The translations under genes were made by a program, and so were the position numbers. From Cohnella ginsengisoli (GTDB lineage: Bacteria > Bacillota > Bacilli > Paenibacillales > Paenibacillaceae): a stretch of 64,000 bases of DNA. The notes beneath the pieces are model-generated. The model was not told where the DNA came from, made no database searches, and saw only the letters and a list, made by a program, of their open reading frames with translations. The DNA is taken from NCBI RefSeq assembly GCF_029525555.1, contig NZ_JAPDHZ010000003.1, forward strand, positions 1,860,001 through 1,924,000, in the 5' to 3' direction. Positions 1 through 15,554 of the stretch are shown piece after piece. Each line of letters starts with the position of its first letter. The stretch's first letter is position 1.

Positions 1-3000
1 ATAGACGCGCGCATGCCGGTATGGCGTCCCGCCGGCGATATGGATCGTCGCGTTCATCGCGTAATCGTTGTTTTTGTTCAGCGCGATCAGGTGCAGCTCG
101 CCGGCGTTCTCGTCCGATATCGAGCCGTAGACCGAGCTGTTCTCCACGTTGTTCGTCTCTGCCTTGACCTTGATCGAACCGAAGTGCGCACCTTGGCCGT
201 CATAGCTGGTGAACAGCTTGACCGCGGCCGAGATATAAGGCGCCTCCTTCAGCCCGTTCACCATCTTCCAGAAGGTCGCGAGATGAACGCCGTATTTGCC
301 GAAAATGCCGAGCGCGTCCGCTTGCGCGATGCCGCCGTACACGTTATTTTCGCCGCCGTAGTTATACTCGGTAATCGCGATCTTCGTGCCGGGATTGTAG
401 GCGTCGATCGATTGCTGCGTCCGCGGCAGGATCGGCAGGAACGCGCTGTACCATTGGCCGATCCAGCTGTTCTCCGTATAGGTCGGGTCCCATAGCGATC
501 GCGGCGCCTGCATGCGGGCCTCGTTCGCCTCGAGATTGTTGTAAGAAGCCAGATCCGTTATGCGCGAGCCGCCCGCGGAAATCTCGGGATACCAGTGGTA
601 GTCGACCGCGTCCAGCAGTCGCTTGCCTTGCTGGGCGGAGGCCGCGCGGAACTTGTCCAGGTAATAGTCCATGAACCACTTGTAACCGCCGCTCTTCAGC
701 GACTCCCAATCGTCGGCCGCATGCATGCTGTACAACTCGTCGAAGCTGTAAGAGGCGGGGCCGTACATTTCCGCATAGGGATCTACGTTCTTGACCGCCT
801 TGGCGAGCTCGATGCCCTTGTGCGTCACCTCCGCCGCGCCCGGCTTGTCCGGATGCATATACGGATGCGTCTTCTGCCATAGGCTCGGTTCGTTGTCGAT
901 CGAGTAGCCCTTGATGCCGGTCGCGGTGCTCGCGTCGCCGAAGCGGTGAACGAGCGAATTGACGAATTCGTCCATATAAACGGCGTTGTCGTTCAAATCG
1001 GGCGTCAGGCTGAGCGGCGCGTTCTTCGCGGCGTACACCGGCACCCAGCGGTTCGAAGGCGCGGTCTCCCAGGATTGAACCGCCCCGTCCTTGTCCGCGG
1101 CGACGTAGCCGCCGGTCTGCAGCGTGGCCAGCGTGTACGATCCCATCGCCAGCGACTTCTGATGGAAGCCGGCGATGCCGATGCCCGGCTCGTCCATATT
1201 GCCGCCGTACGGCACGCCGCCATAATACCAAGGGACGTAGTCGTCGCTTCTGTGACCGTAGTCGTCGCCGGCGTTGGAGGCGTTCGTCTCCCAGTTGTAG
1301 GTGGTCAGCCGGTTGCCGCCCGTGCGGCGCGCGCCCCAATGCTCGGTGCCGGTCAGATCGTCGTTCGTGCCGTAAATGTAAGGGCTGATCGGCGCGCGCT
1401 CCGCATCCGGATCGATCTCGAATTGCACGTCGAAGTCGCCGGTCGGCGTCAGCACCGTGTTGGTCACGATCTTGTCGCTCCACTTGCCGCGCGTCTCCCC
1501 GTCCTTCGCCCGCACCCGGTATACGTGCTTCGTGCCTGCGGCCAGCGCGCTATGCGCATAGGAGGTCTCCAGTCCGACATCCGTCACGGCGCCGTCGACC
1601 TCAACCTCGTAGCCGGTTACTTCCTCTCCGATCGGGGACCAGGTCAGCGCGACGCTGTTCTCCGTCGTCTTGCCCCGGACATTGACCGGCGCGGGCAGGT
1701 CCTGCTCGCCCAACGTGCGGACGACGACGGCGCCGCTCCAGATGCCGGCCTTGTCCCCCTTGCGCGTACGAACCTTGTACGTATGCTTTGTCCCCGTCTT
1801 GAGCCACGAATCCAAGTAAGACGTCTCCGCGATGCCTTGGACGATCGTGCCGTCCGCGCTTACGTCATAGCTCGTCGCGCCTTCGACCGGCTCCCAGGAC
1901 AGCAGCACTTCGGTCTCGGTTGGCTCGCCTGCGATGGCGGACGGCGCGGCCGGGATGTCCAGCAGCTTTGGTTCGGCGCCCCACGCGAGCTGTCCGTCGA
2001 CATAAGCCGTCGCCTTATCGCTCGCGGTGGACGAGATGGCGCCCGTAAAGGAATAATCGTTGGTCTGCGTAAAGTCGGTCCAGTTGTCTTTGTTAATCCA
2101 CGTGTAGACGCCTGCCTTCGCTCCCGGCTTCAGCATGCCGGCATCGGCCGCGAAGTCGAGCTCCAGATAGTAGTCTGCCGTCTCTGCGGGAATCGGCATC
2201 TTGACGAAGCGCGCGGTCACCTTTTCTTTGGCCACGGTGCTCCAGAAGCCGATCGACAGCGGCCGTTCGCCGTCGATCGTGAAGTAATAGCGCGCCGTTA
2301 CGCCGCCCAGGTCGATCGGCGCCGCGCCCATGTTGAAGATCTCGAGCTCCGGCGTCGGCATTTGCGCGGTCGCCTTGTTCCCCGTCTTGACGCGAACCTC
2401 GAGCGCCGGACCGGCCGGCGGCGTCGCCGTAGGCGCGGCGGTCGGGGACGCCGTAGGCGTCGCGGTCGGCGTTGCGCTCGGCGTCGTACTAGGCGCAGCA
2501 GTCGGTGCCGGCGTCGCTGTAGGCGTCGCAGTCGGCGTTGTCGTTGCCGTAGGCGTCGCAGTCGGCTCCGGCGTCGGCGTCTGACCGCCGCTGCCGGCGC
2601 CCGCTTCTACGTTGACGAACGCCGCGCCGGCATGCCACTTGTGATAGGCGCTCCAGCCGGCGCCGAATACGCCAAGGCTGATCGTATACTTGCCCGGCGC
2701 CGCGCCGGCCGGCACGCGCCAGGTGAACGCGACCGTCTTTTCCACGCCCGCCTGCAGCTGCACGTTGTCCTTGAACGTTTGGCCGACCTTCGCGAGCGCC
2801 GGATCGAACACTTCGGCGTCGAGCAGCACGGCGGCGTCCTCCGCGGCCGTCACGCGAACGTCGATCGTCAATTCTTCGCCTGCCTTTACCGTGCCCGGCG
2901 ACACGGTCGCCGACGTGGCGTACGCTTCTGCAGCGGCATAGACCGCCCTATCCGCGCCCGCGGACGCCAGACTGCCCAGGAGCAGCGCCGCCGCGGCCAT

Positions 3001-3063
3001 CGCCGCGATCGCTTTTTTTCCGATTCTGTTTATGATTCCGTTTTTGATTCCCATGAATCTCAT
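1..3063 (-). CDS. Secreted modular GH44 endoglucanase/xyloglucanase (3' end outside window)
   Basis: Only the first 1021 codons are in the window; the reading frame is still open at base 1. A signal peptide (about residues 1-35, basic start then an Ala/Leu core) is followed by an Ig-like module (about 45-150), a Pro-Thr-Ala linker (about 158-218), a CBM3 cellulose-binding module (about 221-363, with RYYFTIDGE and YYLELDF), two fibronectin type III modules (about 368-540) and a GH44 catalytic domain from about 545. GH44 marks are GGNRLTTYNWE, the acid/base Glu725 in DNEPSLW and the nucleophile Glu899 in ITEYNYGG. The family cleaves beta-1,4-glucans, often xyloglucan, outside the cell. Start ATG 3063 has AGGGAG 7 bases upstream; a second in-frame ATG at 3054 is too far from it. 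The linker is a simple repeat and explains long open frames on the other strand. Family certain; exact substrate inferred. Confidence 0.9.
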   Translation of the reverse strand, partial: MRFMGIKNGIINRIGKKAIAAMAAAALLLGSLASAGADRAVYAAAEAYATSATVSPGTVKAGEELTIDVRVTAAEDAAVLLDAEVFDPALAKVGQTFKDNVQLQAGVEKTVAFTWRVPAGAAPGKYTISLGVFGAGWSAYHKWHAGAAFVNVEAGAGSGGQTPTPEPTATPTATTTPTATPTATPAPTAAPSTTPSATPTATPTASPTAAPTATPPAGPALEVRVKTGNKATAQMPTPELEIFNMGAAPIDLGGVTARYYFTIDGERPLSIGFWSTVAKEKVTARFVKMPIPAETADYYLELDFAADAGMLKPGAKAGVYTWINKDNWTDFTQTNDYSFTGAISSTASDKATAYVDGQLAWGAEPKLLDIPAAPSAIAGEPTETEVLLSWEPVEGATSYDVSADGTIVQGIAETSYLDSWLKTGTKHTYKVRTRKGDKAGIWSGAVVVRTLGEQDLPAPVNVRGKTTENSVALTWSPIGEEVTGYEVEVDGAVTDVGLETSYAHSALAAGTKHVYRVRAKDGETRGKWSDKIVTNTVLTPTGDFDVQFEIDPDAERAPISPYIYGTNDDLTGTEHWGARRTGGNRLTTYNWETNASNAGDDYGHRSDDYVPWYYGGVPYGGNMDEPGIGIAGFHQKSLAMGSYTLATLQTGGYVAADKDGAVQSWETAPSNRWVPVYAAKNAPLSLTPDLNDNAVYMDEFVNSLVHRFGDASTATGIKGYSIDNEPSLWQKTHPYMHPDKPGAAEVTHKGIELAKAVKNVDPYAEMYGPASYSFDELYSMHAADDWESLKSGGYKWFMDYYLDKFRAASAQQGKRLLDAVDYHWYPEISAGGSRITDLASYNNLEANEARMQAPRSLWDPTYTENSWIGQWYSAFLPILPRTQQSIDAYNPGTKIAITEYNYGGENNVYGGIAQADALGIFGKYGVHLATFWKMVNGLKEAPYISAAVKLFTSYDGQGAHFGSIKVKAETNNVENSSVYGSISDENAGELHLIALNKNNDYAMNATIHIAGGTPYRHARVY

Positions 3064-3177
3064 CTTTTCTCCCTCTCTTACGTATCGTGCTATGTCAGCT
3101 TAACAGAGCGGGCGACCGCGATTATGTGTCCGGCGTTACAAAAATATCGAAATTTCGCGCGCCGAAAATGCGCCATT

Positions 3178-3208
3178 TTGCGAACATGTGTGCGAGAAAT
3201 GATATAAT
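3178..3208 (+). promoter_or_regulatory. Probable promoter of the SWIM/helicase pair
   Basis: A perfect TATAAT lies at 3203-3208, 41 bases before the ATG at 3250. The best -35 is TTGCGA at 3178-3183 with a long 19-base spacer, so the -10 is better supported than the -35. The 186-base gap also holds the leader of the divergent GH44 gene, for which I see no clear promoter. Confidence 0.4.
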
Positions 3209-3249
3209 AAAAACTCCTAGTAAACCGGAAACCGAAGCGAGGTCTATCG

Positions 3250-4860
3250 ATGTTCACAGAAGATACGCCGCCGGAAAACGACCCGCGGTGGGAAGACCTG
3301 CTGCGCCGCGTCGCGGAAACGTTCGACGACCTGACGCTTAAGCGCGGCTATCAATATTACAAGCAAGGGCGCGTCGAGCTATCCGATCCCGAGGACATGC
3401 GGCATCTGCAGGCCGAGGTGACGGGCACGGCGACCTATCGGACGCGGGTCGACCTCGAAGCCTTGGAGGACGGCAAATGCAACTGTCCTGTCGGTCGCCC
3501 GTGCAAGCACATGACAGCGGTGCTCATGGCATGGGCCGGCTACCACGGCTATCCCGTCCCGACGCTGGCCAACGCCAAGACGCTTGCGTCGCGCCCGCGT
3601 CCCGTCTCCGCCGGGCGGCAGCAGAACGCCGAGATCGAGCGGCTCTCGAGAGACGCGGTCCGCATTCCCGAGATGAGCGTCCCGGAGTGGCTGGATCTGT
3701 TCGGCAGGTGCCTGGCGCCGATCGCCGGCCAAGTGCGCAACACGCAGTACGTGAAGCAGGCGCTCGGCCTCTTTTACAAGATCAAGCCGGCGCTCCCGCC
3801 CGTCGCGGAGCGGCTGTTCGAGCTGAACGCGCTGCTGTTCCTCATGCGCCATGCGGCCGAGACCCAGAGCAACCCCGCGCTTGGGCCGAATTCGTACCTC
3901 GGCTATTTCACGCATCTGGCCGTGACGGACCTTCACGAAGCCGCGATGGGCTGCCTGGATCGCCCGCTGCCCGCAGCGGACGAACCGCTCGCGCGCGATC
4001 GCCTGCTCGGGACGGCCGACATCCTCCGGGCAGCGATGCTGGCGCCCGGCCCGACGCAGGACTATGAGCTGAAGCATTACGGCCGCCTGTGGGAGACGTG
4101 GCTCGCGCCCCCCGTACGGAAGCGAAGCCCTCTGCGCGGAGGAGCTCCGCAAGCTCGAGGCGGCCGAGCCCGGCCTGCCTCCCCAGAGCAAAGGCGCATG
4201 GAACGCGGCCGTGCTGCGGATGCTATTCGGCCTGAACGACGACGACCGCGCGCTTGCCTTGCTCGCCGGCGAATCGGGCCGTCTGGGCTCGGCCCACGTC
4301 GCTCAGCTCTCGGAGATGCTCGGCGAGCTCGCCCGGAGGGAAGAATGGCAGCGCCTGCTCCGATGGCTGACCGAGCTGGGGCCCTTGATGAGCGGCAGGC
4401 GCTTGCGGGAGCTCGAGACGTACGCCGGGCTGTGGGATGCCGTCGTCGCCAAGCTGCCCGAGGCGGAGCCCCGGATGTGGGAGACGCTGGAGTCGCTGCT
4501 GCCGTCCTCCCAGTCGATCTACGAGAGTCGGCTGCTCGCCGCGGGACGGTACGAAGAATGGATCGACATCCAGCTGTCGTTCGGCCGCGAGCCGCTCGAC
4601 TACCGGGCGACCGAGCTGGCGCCGTTGGAGAAGGAAGCGCCGCATGCGCTGCTCCCTTTTTACCATCAGGCGGTCGAACGTTATGTGGCGATGAAAAACA
4701 GGGCCAGCTACAAATCGGCGGTGAAGCTGCTGAAGCGGCTCGCCAAGCTGTACAAGAAAATGAAGCGCGAGGAGCGCTGGATCGAATTTTACGAGCTGTT
4801 CGAGCTGCGCCACAGCAGGCTGCGCGCGCTACAGGAAGAGCTGCGGAAAGGAAAGCTGTC

Positions 4861-4864
<4 letters not shown>
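3250..4864 (+). CDS. SWIM zinc finger protein (one-base frameshift at 4108-4113)
   Basis: The SWIM finger CNCPVGRPCKH (CxCxnCxH) lies at about residues 77-87, after a YYKQGRVE segment typical of these proteins. SWIM proteins are DNA- or protein-binding partners of Snf2-type helicases. The frame is lost at a run of six C at 4108-4113. Removing one C joins the N-terminal part (to WETWLAPP) to a second frame rich in alpha-helical Leu/Glu/Arg that ends with TGA at 4864, giving 537 residues. The TGA overlaps the helicase start (ATGA), as in other Paenibacillaceae pairs. Because the wrong frame happens to lack stops, both genes appear as one artificial long frame. ATG 3250 has GAGG 8 bases upstream. 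Role beyond the pairing is inferred. Confidence 0.8.
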
Positions 4865-7968
<3,104 letters not shown>

Positions 7969-7970
7969 CG

Positions 7971-8002
7971 CAAAAACGCCTCTGGCAAAGAGGCGTTTTT
8001 GC
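7971..8002 (+). terminator. Rho-independent terminator after the helicase gene
   Basis: A 13-base stem (CAAAAACGCCTCT pairing with AGAGGCGTTTTTG) with a short loop ends in a T tract, starting two bases after the helicase stop. The symmetrical A/T ends let it work in both directions, so it can also stop transcripts of the small minus-strand gene at 8032-8206. Confidence 0.9.
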
Positions 8003-8031
8003 ATGGCGTTCGATGTACCCGGCAGGCGGGT

Positions 8032-8206
8032 TCAAATGAGCGGGTAATGTCCTTCGTAGCGCGGATGCGCGTAGTACGGCGGACGCGGACCGATCAACGG
8101 CAGATTCAGCGTAAAAAAAATCTCCGTAGGCGACCTTAACCATAGCGTCCGATTCATTGATTAGCAGCGCGTCCGCTTTCTTGCTGAACGCGTATGGCAC
8201 TTTCAC
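8032..8206 (-). CDS. Small hypothetical protein, about 57 residues (one-base frameshift)
   Basis: A GTG at 8206 is preceded by GGAGGGTGATC at ideal spacing, good evidence for a real gene. The first 28 codons run MKVPYAFSKKADALLI...KVAYG, then the frame breaks at CGGAGATTTTTTTT near 8110-8125. Removing one base gives a C-terminus rich in Pro and Tyr (PRPPYYAHPRYEGHYPLI) with TGA at 8032-8034. I do not recognise the family. It has no signal peptide or membrane segment and faces the helicase gene across the shared terminator. Confidence 0.5.
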
Positions 8207-8298
8207 AATAGATCACCCTCCATCGGGCTGTTCGCCTCATAGCCTATGTCGGATCGGGCCGGTCGGTGATAGACGACTATACAAAGGGGACACTTAAG

Positions 8299-8718
8299 AT
8301 GATTAAAGAATTAGCCGGAGAAACGCAATGGCTCGAAGCGTATCCGGTCATGAACGAGCTGCGGACGAATTTGGATCAAGGCGCTTATCTCGGCTTGTTA
8401 CGCGAAATGAATGCCCAAGGCTACAAAATGCTTGCGCTATACGACGAAGGCCGAATCGTAGCGTTGGCCGGCGTCATCATGATGACGAATTTCTATTTTG
8501 GCAAGCATGTATTCGTCTATGACCTGGTCACCAAAGCTTCCGAGCGTTCGAAGGGACACGGCGAGACCTTGCTCGATTACGTTCATCAGTATGCAAAAGA
8601 GAACGGATGCCAGACGGTGGCCTTGGAGTCGGGGTTCGCGCGCGTGGATGCCCACCGATTTTACGAGACGAAAATGGGTTATCGCAAACCCGGCTTCTCG
8701 TTTACCAAAACGCTTTGA
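8299..8718 (+). CDS. GNAT family N-acetyltransferase
   Basis: The 139-residue protein has the GNAT fold pattern: N-terminal helices, the strand ALYDEGRIVALAGV, the beta4 strand VFVYDLVT and the acetyl-CoA loop region ERSKGHGETLLDYV, then a C-terminal FYETKMGYRK strand typical of the family. It should transfer an acetyl group from acetyl-CoA to an amine; the substrate cannot be told. I chose ATG 8299 because AAGGGG lies 9 bases upstream. An in-frame GTG at 8266 would add 11 residues but has no good binding site. Confidence 0.8.
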   Translation: MIKELAGETQWLEAYPVMNELRTNLDQGAYLGLLREMNAQGYKMLALYDEGRIVALAGVIMMTNFYFGKHVFVYDLVTKASERSKGHGETLLDYVHQYAKENGCQTVALESGFARVDAHRFYETKMGYRKPGFSFTKTL

Positions 8719-8777
8719 CCTCATTTTTCTCCCAACGTCGTCCTCTCGTCGCGAAGCCCTCTTCATCGTCCCGCCCC

Positions 8778-8807
8778 GAAGCGGCTAGGCACCCGTCTAG
8801 CCGCTTC
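8778..8807. repeat. 11-base perfect inverted repeat (hairpin)
   Basis: GAAGCGGCTAG and CTAGCCGCTTC flank an 8-base loop between the GNAT and the SDR genes. No T tract follows on either strand. It may be a weak terminator of the GNAT gene or a structure in the SDR leader. Confidence 0.5.
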
Positions 8808-8892
8808 CGCATAGGGTGAGAAATAACGATATCGAGGAAGACCCGCAGCTTCCAGGTTCGAAGCGCGAGTCGCCGATTCACGGGAGGCCGAC

Positions 8893-9876
8893 ATGACCGA
8901 CAAACGCGATAGCGAGCGCGAGCTGGAGCAAATACGAAGCATGCAGTTCAAATTCGAAGAGGCGAAAATCGACGCCCCTTATCCCCTCTATCCCAGCTAC
9001 GGCACCGTCACGCGCTACGAGGATATCGCGATCAGCGTACCCGAGCAGCGTCAATACCGTCAGCCCGGCATCGAGAATCTGATGGTGCCGAAGCCTATCG
9101 TCGACAATCCGCACTACAAAGGCAGCGCCAAGCTCGAGGGCAAAGCCGCGCTGATCACCGGCGGCGACAGCGGCATCGGCGCTGCGGCCGCCATCGCTTT
9201 CGCCAAGGAAGGCGCCGACGTCGCCATCTCCTACCTCGACGAGCACGAGGACGCGGAGCGTACCAAAACCTGCATCGAGGCGTACGGCCGAAGCTGCCTG
9301 CTGCTTCCCGGCGACGTGCGCGGCAAAGCCGTGTGCGAATCGATCGTCCACGACACGGCAAAAGCATTCGGACGCCTGGACGTCCTCGTCAACAACGTCG
9401 GCATCCAGTTTCAGCAAAACGAGCTGGCGGACATCACCGACGAGCAGTTCGAGAATACGTTCAAAGTAAACTTCTTCTCGCACTTCCATACGACTCGCGC
9501 GGCGCTTCCTTACCTGAAGCCCGGCGCGTCGATCATCGGCACGGCCTCGGTCGTCGCTTATGTCGGCGAAAAAACGCTCCTCGACTACACCGCGACCAAA
9601 GGCGCCATCGTCGGCTGGACGCGCGCGCTGGCGCGCAACCTGGCACCCAAAGGCATTCGCGTCAACGCAGTCGCCCCCGGTTCGATCTGGACGCCGCTCA
9701 TCCCGAGCAGCTTCTCCCCGGATCAGGTGGCTGTCTTGGGCACGAATACGATGCTGGGCCGTCCCGGACAGCCGTTCGAACTCGCGCCGACCTACGTCTA
9801 TCTCGCTTCGGACGACTCCCGCTACGTCACCGCACAGGTCCTCCACGTCGACGGCGGCCAATCGACGAACAGCTGA
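8893..9876 (+). CDS. SDR family NAD(P)-dependent oxidoreductase
   Basis: This 327-residue protein is a long-form classical short-chain dehydrogenase with an extra N-terminus of about 80 residues, like YhdF, YhxC and other general-stress SDRs of bacilli. It shows the nucleotide-binding TGGDSGIG motif (about 93-100), NNVG, catalytic Ser (ASVVAYVG), and the Tyr-x3-Lys pair in YTATKGA, with the family C-terminus HVDGGQS. It should oxidise or reduce an alcohol/carbonyl with NAD(P); the substrate is unknown. ATG 8893 has GGGAGG 6 bases upstream. It is transcribed alone. Confidence 0.9.
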   Translation: MTDKRDSERELEQIRSMQFKFEEAKIDAPYPLYPSYGTVTRYEDIAISVPEQRQYRQPGIENLMVPKPIVDNPHYKGSAKLEGKAALITGGDSGIGAAAAIAFAKEGADVAISYLDEHEDAERTKTCIEAYGRSCLLLPGDVRGKAVCESIVHDTAKAFGRLDVLVNNVGIQFQQNELADITDEQFENTFKVNFFSHFHTTRAALPYLKPGASIIGTASVVAYVGEKTLLDYTATKGAIVGWTRALARNLAPKGIRVNAVAPGSIWTPLIPSSFSPDQVAVLGTNTMLGRPGQPFELAPTYVYLASDDSRYVTAQVLHVDGGQSTNS

Positions 9877-9900
9877 AGCGCATTCCGCTCCATCACCGAT

Positions 9901-10759
9901 TTATCGATTCGCGCTTGTTTTAATATCTCCCGTATCGTTGACCGGGTCGCTGAGCGTCTTCTCCGCGGCGATGTTCCCATCCGCATCCAGCGCCTGAACC
10001 GTATAGGGCACCGACGCGAAGCCGGGCAGCAGGACGAACCAAAGCCTCTTGCCCGGTTCATATTCAACGACATTTGCTGCGTATTTGCCCGGTTTCCCGC
10101 CACTGGTCTTCAGAATGACGCCTGAGATGGACGCATCGGTCAGCTCCCCAACCGCCAACGGATAAGGACCGGGTACGTCCGGATATTTGTTGGGCATCGT
10201 CATATAATTCAACAGCGTGCGAACGCCCGTCTCCCCCGGCTCGCCGTAGCCGATGCCGTAACCTCCGCCCATGCCCCATTTCCAGCCCAGCCACGTATGG
10301 CGAACGAATTCAATCTGCAGATCCGTGCCGTTCGGCTGCATACTCCGTTTGATGAACAGCAGCACGCCGCCCTCTACGGCTTCGCGGTGAACGACCCGCA
10401 TCGTATCGAAGTGCCGAAACTTTTCCACCGCCTCCTCCGGCGTGCGTCCGATCGGAATGCGCAACGCGCCGGCGTGCAGCCCCATCGCGCTCGACAGCCG
10501 CCGATCCGCGAATCCGCCCGGCGCTTCCCAAGCATAGCCGAATCCCGCCAGCAGCAGCAAAACCGCCAGCGCAGCGCATCCCCTGATCGCCCATCTTCGC
10601 ATAACGCGCTTTGCAGGGGGGGACGCGATCATCCGTAGTGGCCAGAATGGCGGCTAACTTATGATCGTCAAGTCTCCGCCGCTCGCTTAAGGGCTTTACT
10701 CTCAGCCTCGCGAACAGCGCATCCCGCCTCAAGTCCTCATCCGTTATCCGGCTGCCCAT
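9901..10759 (-). CDS. Membrane partner of the ECF sigma factor, putative anti-sigma protein (frameshift at 10616-10622)
   Basis: With one C removed from the run of seven at 10616-10622 this is a 285-residue protein. It has about 45 basic cytoplasmic residues, one membrane helix (AALAVLLLLAGFGYAW) and an outer domain of about 215 residues with no motif I recognise. It starts 23 bases inside the end of the sigma factor gene with its own GGAGG, the usual arrangement for a sigma/anti-sigma pair. The zinc anti-sigma motif (HxxxCxxC) is absent, so an anti-sigma role rests on position and topology only. It could also be a sensor or accessory lipoprotein-like protein. Confidence 0.6.
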
Positions 10760-11302
10760 TGTTCTCCTCCCCTTTCATTCGTCCGGCCAACATCGCCCTG
10801 CCTCTCGAAAGTCTAGACTTCACCGTGCCTTCCGCGATGCCGAGCAAGCGCGCGATCTCGCCGTAGGACCATTCATAGTGCGCGAACAGAATGATCGGCT
10901 CGCGATACTTCCGGGGCAAGTCCCACACCGCTGTCCATACTTCGTTCGCGAATTCGCTCCGCCAATATTCGCTCTCCGCAGAAGCAGCCCGCTGGCCGTC
11001 CGGAATGAGACCGACGAGCGTCACCTTGCGCCAAAAAGCGGACTTACGATAATTGAACGCCGTATTGCGCGCGATCCGAAACAGCCAATTTTTAACCGGT
11101 CCGTCCCCCCCCGATAAGAATCGATCGCCCGTATCGCCTGCACGAACGTATCCTGCGCGATATCCTCCGCCATGTGTTCCCGCCGGGTCAGAAACAACGC
11201 ATACTGCCATACGTCATGCCAGTACTTGGCGATCAATCCAGTCAACTCGCCCGCGTCCAGCCCGGAGCGATATTTGAGGTCACGATCCTCGATGTCCGCC
11301 AA
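10737..11302 (-). CDS. ECF-type RNA polymerase sigma factor (frameshift at 11105-11112)
   Basis: The N-terminal frame has sigma region 2 (YWHDVWQYALFLTRREHMAEDIAQDTFVQ in outline) and the C-terminal frame has region 4 (LPRKYREPIIL then the helix-turn-helix YGEIARLLGIAEGTVKSRLSRGR). They are joined after DSYRG at a run of eight C (plus strand); one missing base or two extra bases restore one frame. Corrected length is about 188 residues. ECF factors direct RNA polymerase to a small regulon and are usually held by a co-encoded membrane protein, here the next gene. Confidence 0.85.
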
Positions 11303-11618
11303 GCGCCTCGCCTCCCCCTACGCCATAAAGACAACGGACCGTTCCCGTTTGTTCCGCTATTTTGCATTTTAACGATATCCCCTTCAATCAGGAAGATGCG
11401 CGCAGTTCGCATATTTGAACGATATCCCCTTCGGTCAGGAACAAGCTGCTTCCCCTTCCGAGCCCACGACTATCCCCGCCTGACGGAAAGGGACACTGTT
11501 CAAATGGAGACGAATCAAATGGAGGCGTTTCAAATGAAGACGAGTCGAATAGAGCTTTGCCAGCCTTCCTGCGCGAAGGGGATACCGTTCAAACGTAAAA
11601 AAAGACGTTTATCGCGCG
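11303..11618. repeat. Intergenic region with four copies of a short repeat
   Basis: This gap upstream of the sigma factor gene holds four copies of a motif reading TTCCTGnnnGAAGGGGATA then nCGTTCAAA. Two lie on the minus strand (11367-11394 and 11414-11441) and two on the plus strand (11478-11506, the most diverged, and 11564-11595). A fifth lies at 15903-15930. A second short motif, GTTCCGCTATTTTGCAT, is at about 11350-11366 and recurs near 15704. I see no gene or confident promoter here. Confidence 0.5.
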
Positions 11619-11663
11619 AAAAAGCCATCCGCTCCCCGGCACGAACCGGAATAGCGGATGGCT
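11619..11663 (-). terminator. clpB: Rho-independent terminator of clpB
   Basis: On the minus strand an 11-base stem (AGCCATCCGCT with AGCGGATGGCT) is followed by TTTTT, 18 bases after the clpB stop codon. A smaller CCGG-based stem sits in the loop. Confidence 0.85.
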
Positions 11664-11680
11664 GTATATGAAGCTGGGTA

Positions 11681-14344
<2,664 letters not shown>

Positions 14345-14421
14345 ATGCGTCTCTCCTTATCGGTTAAAATGATGTCCCGCTTGCAGCGGATTCATGCTGG
14401 TTAAGCGTGCGCCCCGAAGCA

Positions 14422-15472
14422 TCAGCTTTTTGTACGCGGCTTAATGCCTGCCTTGAAGCTGCTGCGTTCCGCGAGCTGGCGGTACAAATTCCGCTCCTCC
14501 TCGCTCGGATTCGGCTGTACGGCGAGCGCGACGTCGAACAGAATGTCGCCGTATCCGCCGTCCTTGCGGCGCAGGCCCTTGGACGGTATGCGCAGCTGCT
14601 TGCCCGCGGGAAAATCGGGCGGAATCCGAAGCTTGACCTGGCCGCCGTCCGGCAGCCGGACGATGGCTTCTCCGCCCAGCACGGCCTGCCACGGCGCAGC
14701 CTCCACGGTCGCTCGCAAATCTCCGTCTTCCCCGAGCGCATACGATGCATTCGGCTCGACGGACAGCTCGATCAGCAGCTCGTCGCCTTCCTGCACGCCG
14801 TTCGCGCCGTCTCCCTTGAGCCGGATGACGGTGCCGTCCGCCATTCGTTCGGGCACGCGAAGCGCGATGTCTTTGGTCCCGACCCTCACGTTGACCTTGG
14901 CGCCCTGCCAAGCCTGCTCCAGGCTGACGTTCAGCTTGGCATGCTGCGTTCGCGCGCTCGCGCCGAACGGATCGAACCCCGAAGCGTCCCACGCGTTTTC
15001 GGCGCCGAACCCGCCCGGACCGCCGCCATAAGCGCCGTAACCGCCGAAGCCGCTCCTCCCGCCGGAGGCGCTGCCGTAGGCGCCGAAGCCCGCTCTGCTG
15101 CCGATCCCGCCATTGCCGAAGAGCATCTCGTACAGCTCCTCCTCGGACAATCCTGCCGAGCCTTGACCGCCTCCGCTCCAGCTCCACGCTTCGCCGTTCT
15201 GCGCGCCGCTCGGTCCGCCGCCTCCTGCCCGTCCCGCATACTCGCGCCGCATCGCGTCATAGCGCTGTTCTTCCTCGTAAGCCTGCTTTTTATCGTCATG
15301 GCTTAGAATGTCATAAGCCTCCGCGATCTCCTTGAACTTCGACTCCGCCTCGGGGGGCTTTATTCACGTCGGGATGCCACTTCTTGGCCAGCTTCTGGTA
15401 AGCCTTCTTGATCTCCTGCTTCGTCGCGTCCTTGCCGACGCCGAGCGCTTCATACGGATTGCCGATCTTCAT
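14422..15472 (-). CDS. J-domain co-chaperone, CbpA/DnaJ-like (frameshift at 15352-15357)
   Basis: The J domain (residues 1-70, with the HPD motif in KKWHPDVNKAP) is joined to the rest after removing one base from a run of six at 15352-15357. A Gly-rich stretch (about 85-155) and a DnaJ C-terminal substrate-binding domain (about 160-340) follow. The cysteine-rich zinc centre of true DnaJ is missing, so this is the CbpA/Hsp40 type II class. Corrected length is 349 residues. It should stimulate DnaK and hand clients on, and its place before clpB suggests the two work together. ATG 15472 has GGAGGAG upstream. Confidence 0.88.
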
Positions 15473-15525
15473 TGCGCATCTCCTCCCCCGGGCGGTCTCT
15501 TCTGACCTTTTTTGACCTTAATGCC

Positions 15526-15554
15526 ATTATAGACCTGTCAGGCGCATATGCCAA
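15526..15554 (-). promoter_or_regulatory. SigA-type promoter of the J-protein/clpB unit
   Basis: On the minus strand TTGGCA (15549-15554) and TATAAT (15526-15531) are separated by exactly 17 bases, about 55 bases before the ATG at 15472. Two AGGTCA direct repeats lie between the -10 and the gene and could be a binding site; this is only a suggestion. Confidence 0.65.

Noticed and set aside
946..3207. Long plus-strand open frame opposite the GH44 gene
   Set aside because: It is very Arg-rich with no domains, and the Arg/Gly repeats mirror the Pro-Thr linker. It is a shadow of the real gene in GC-rich DNA.
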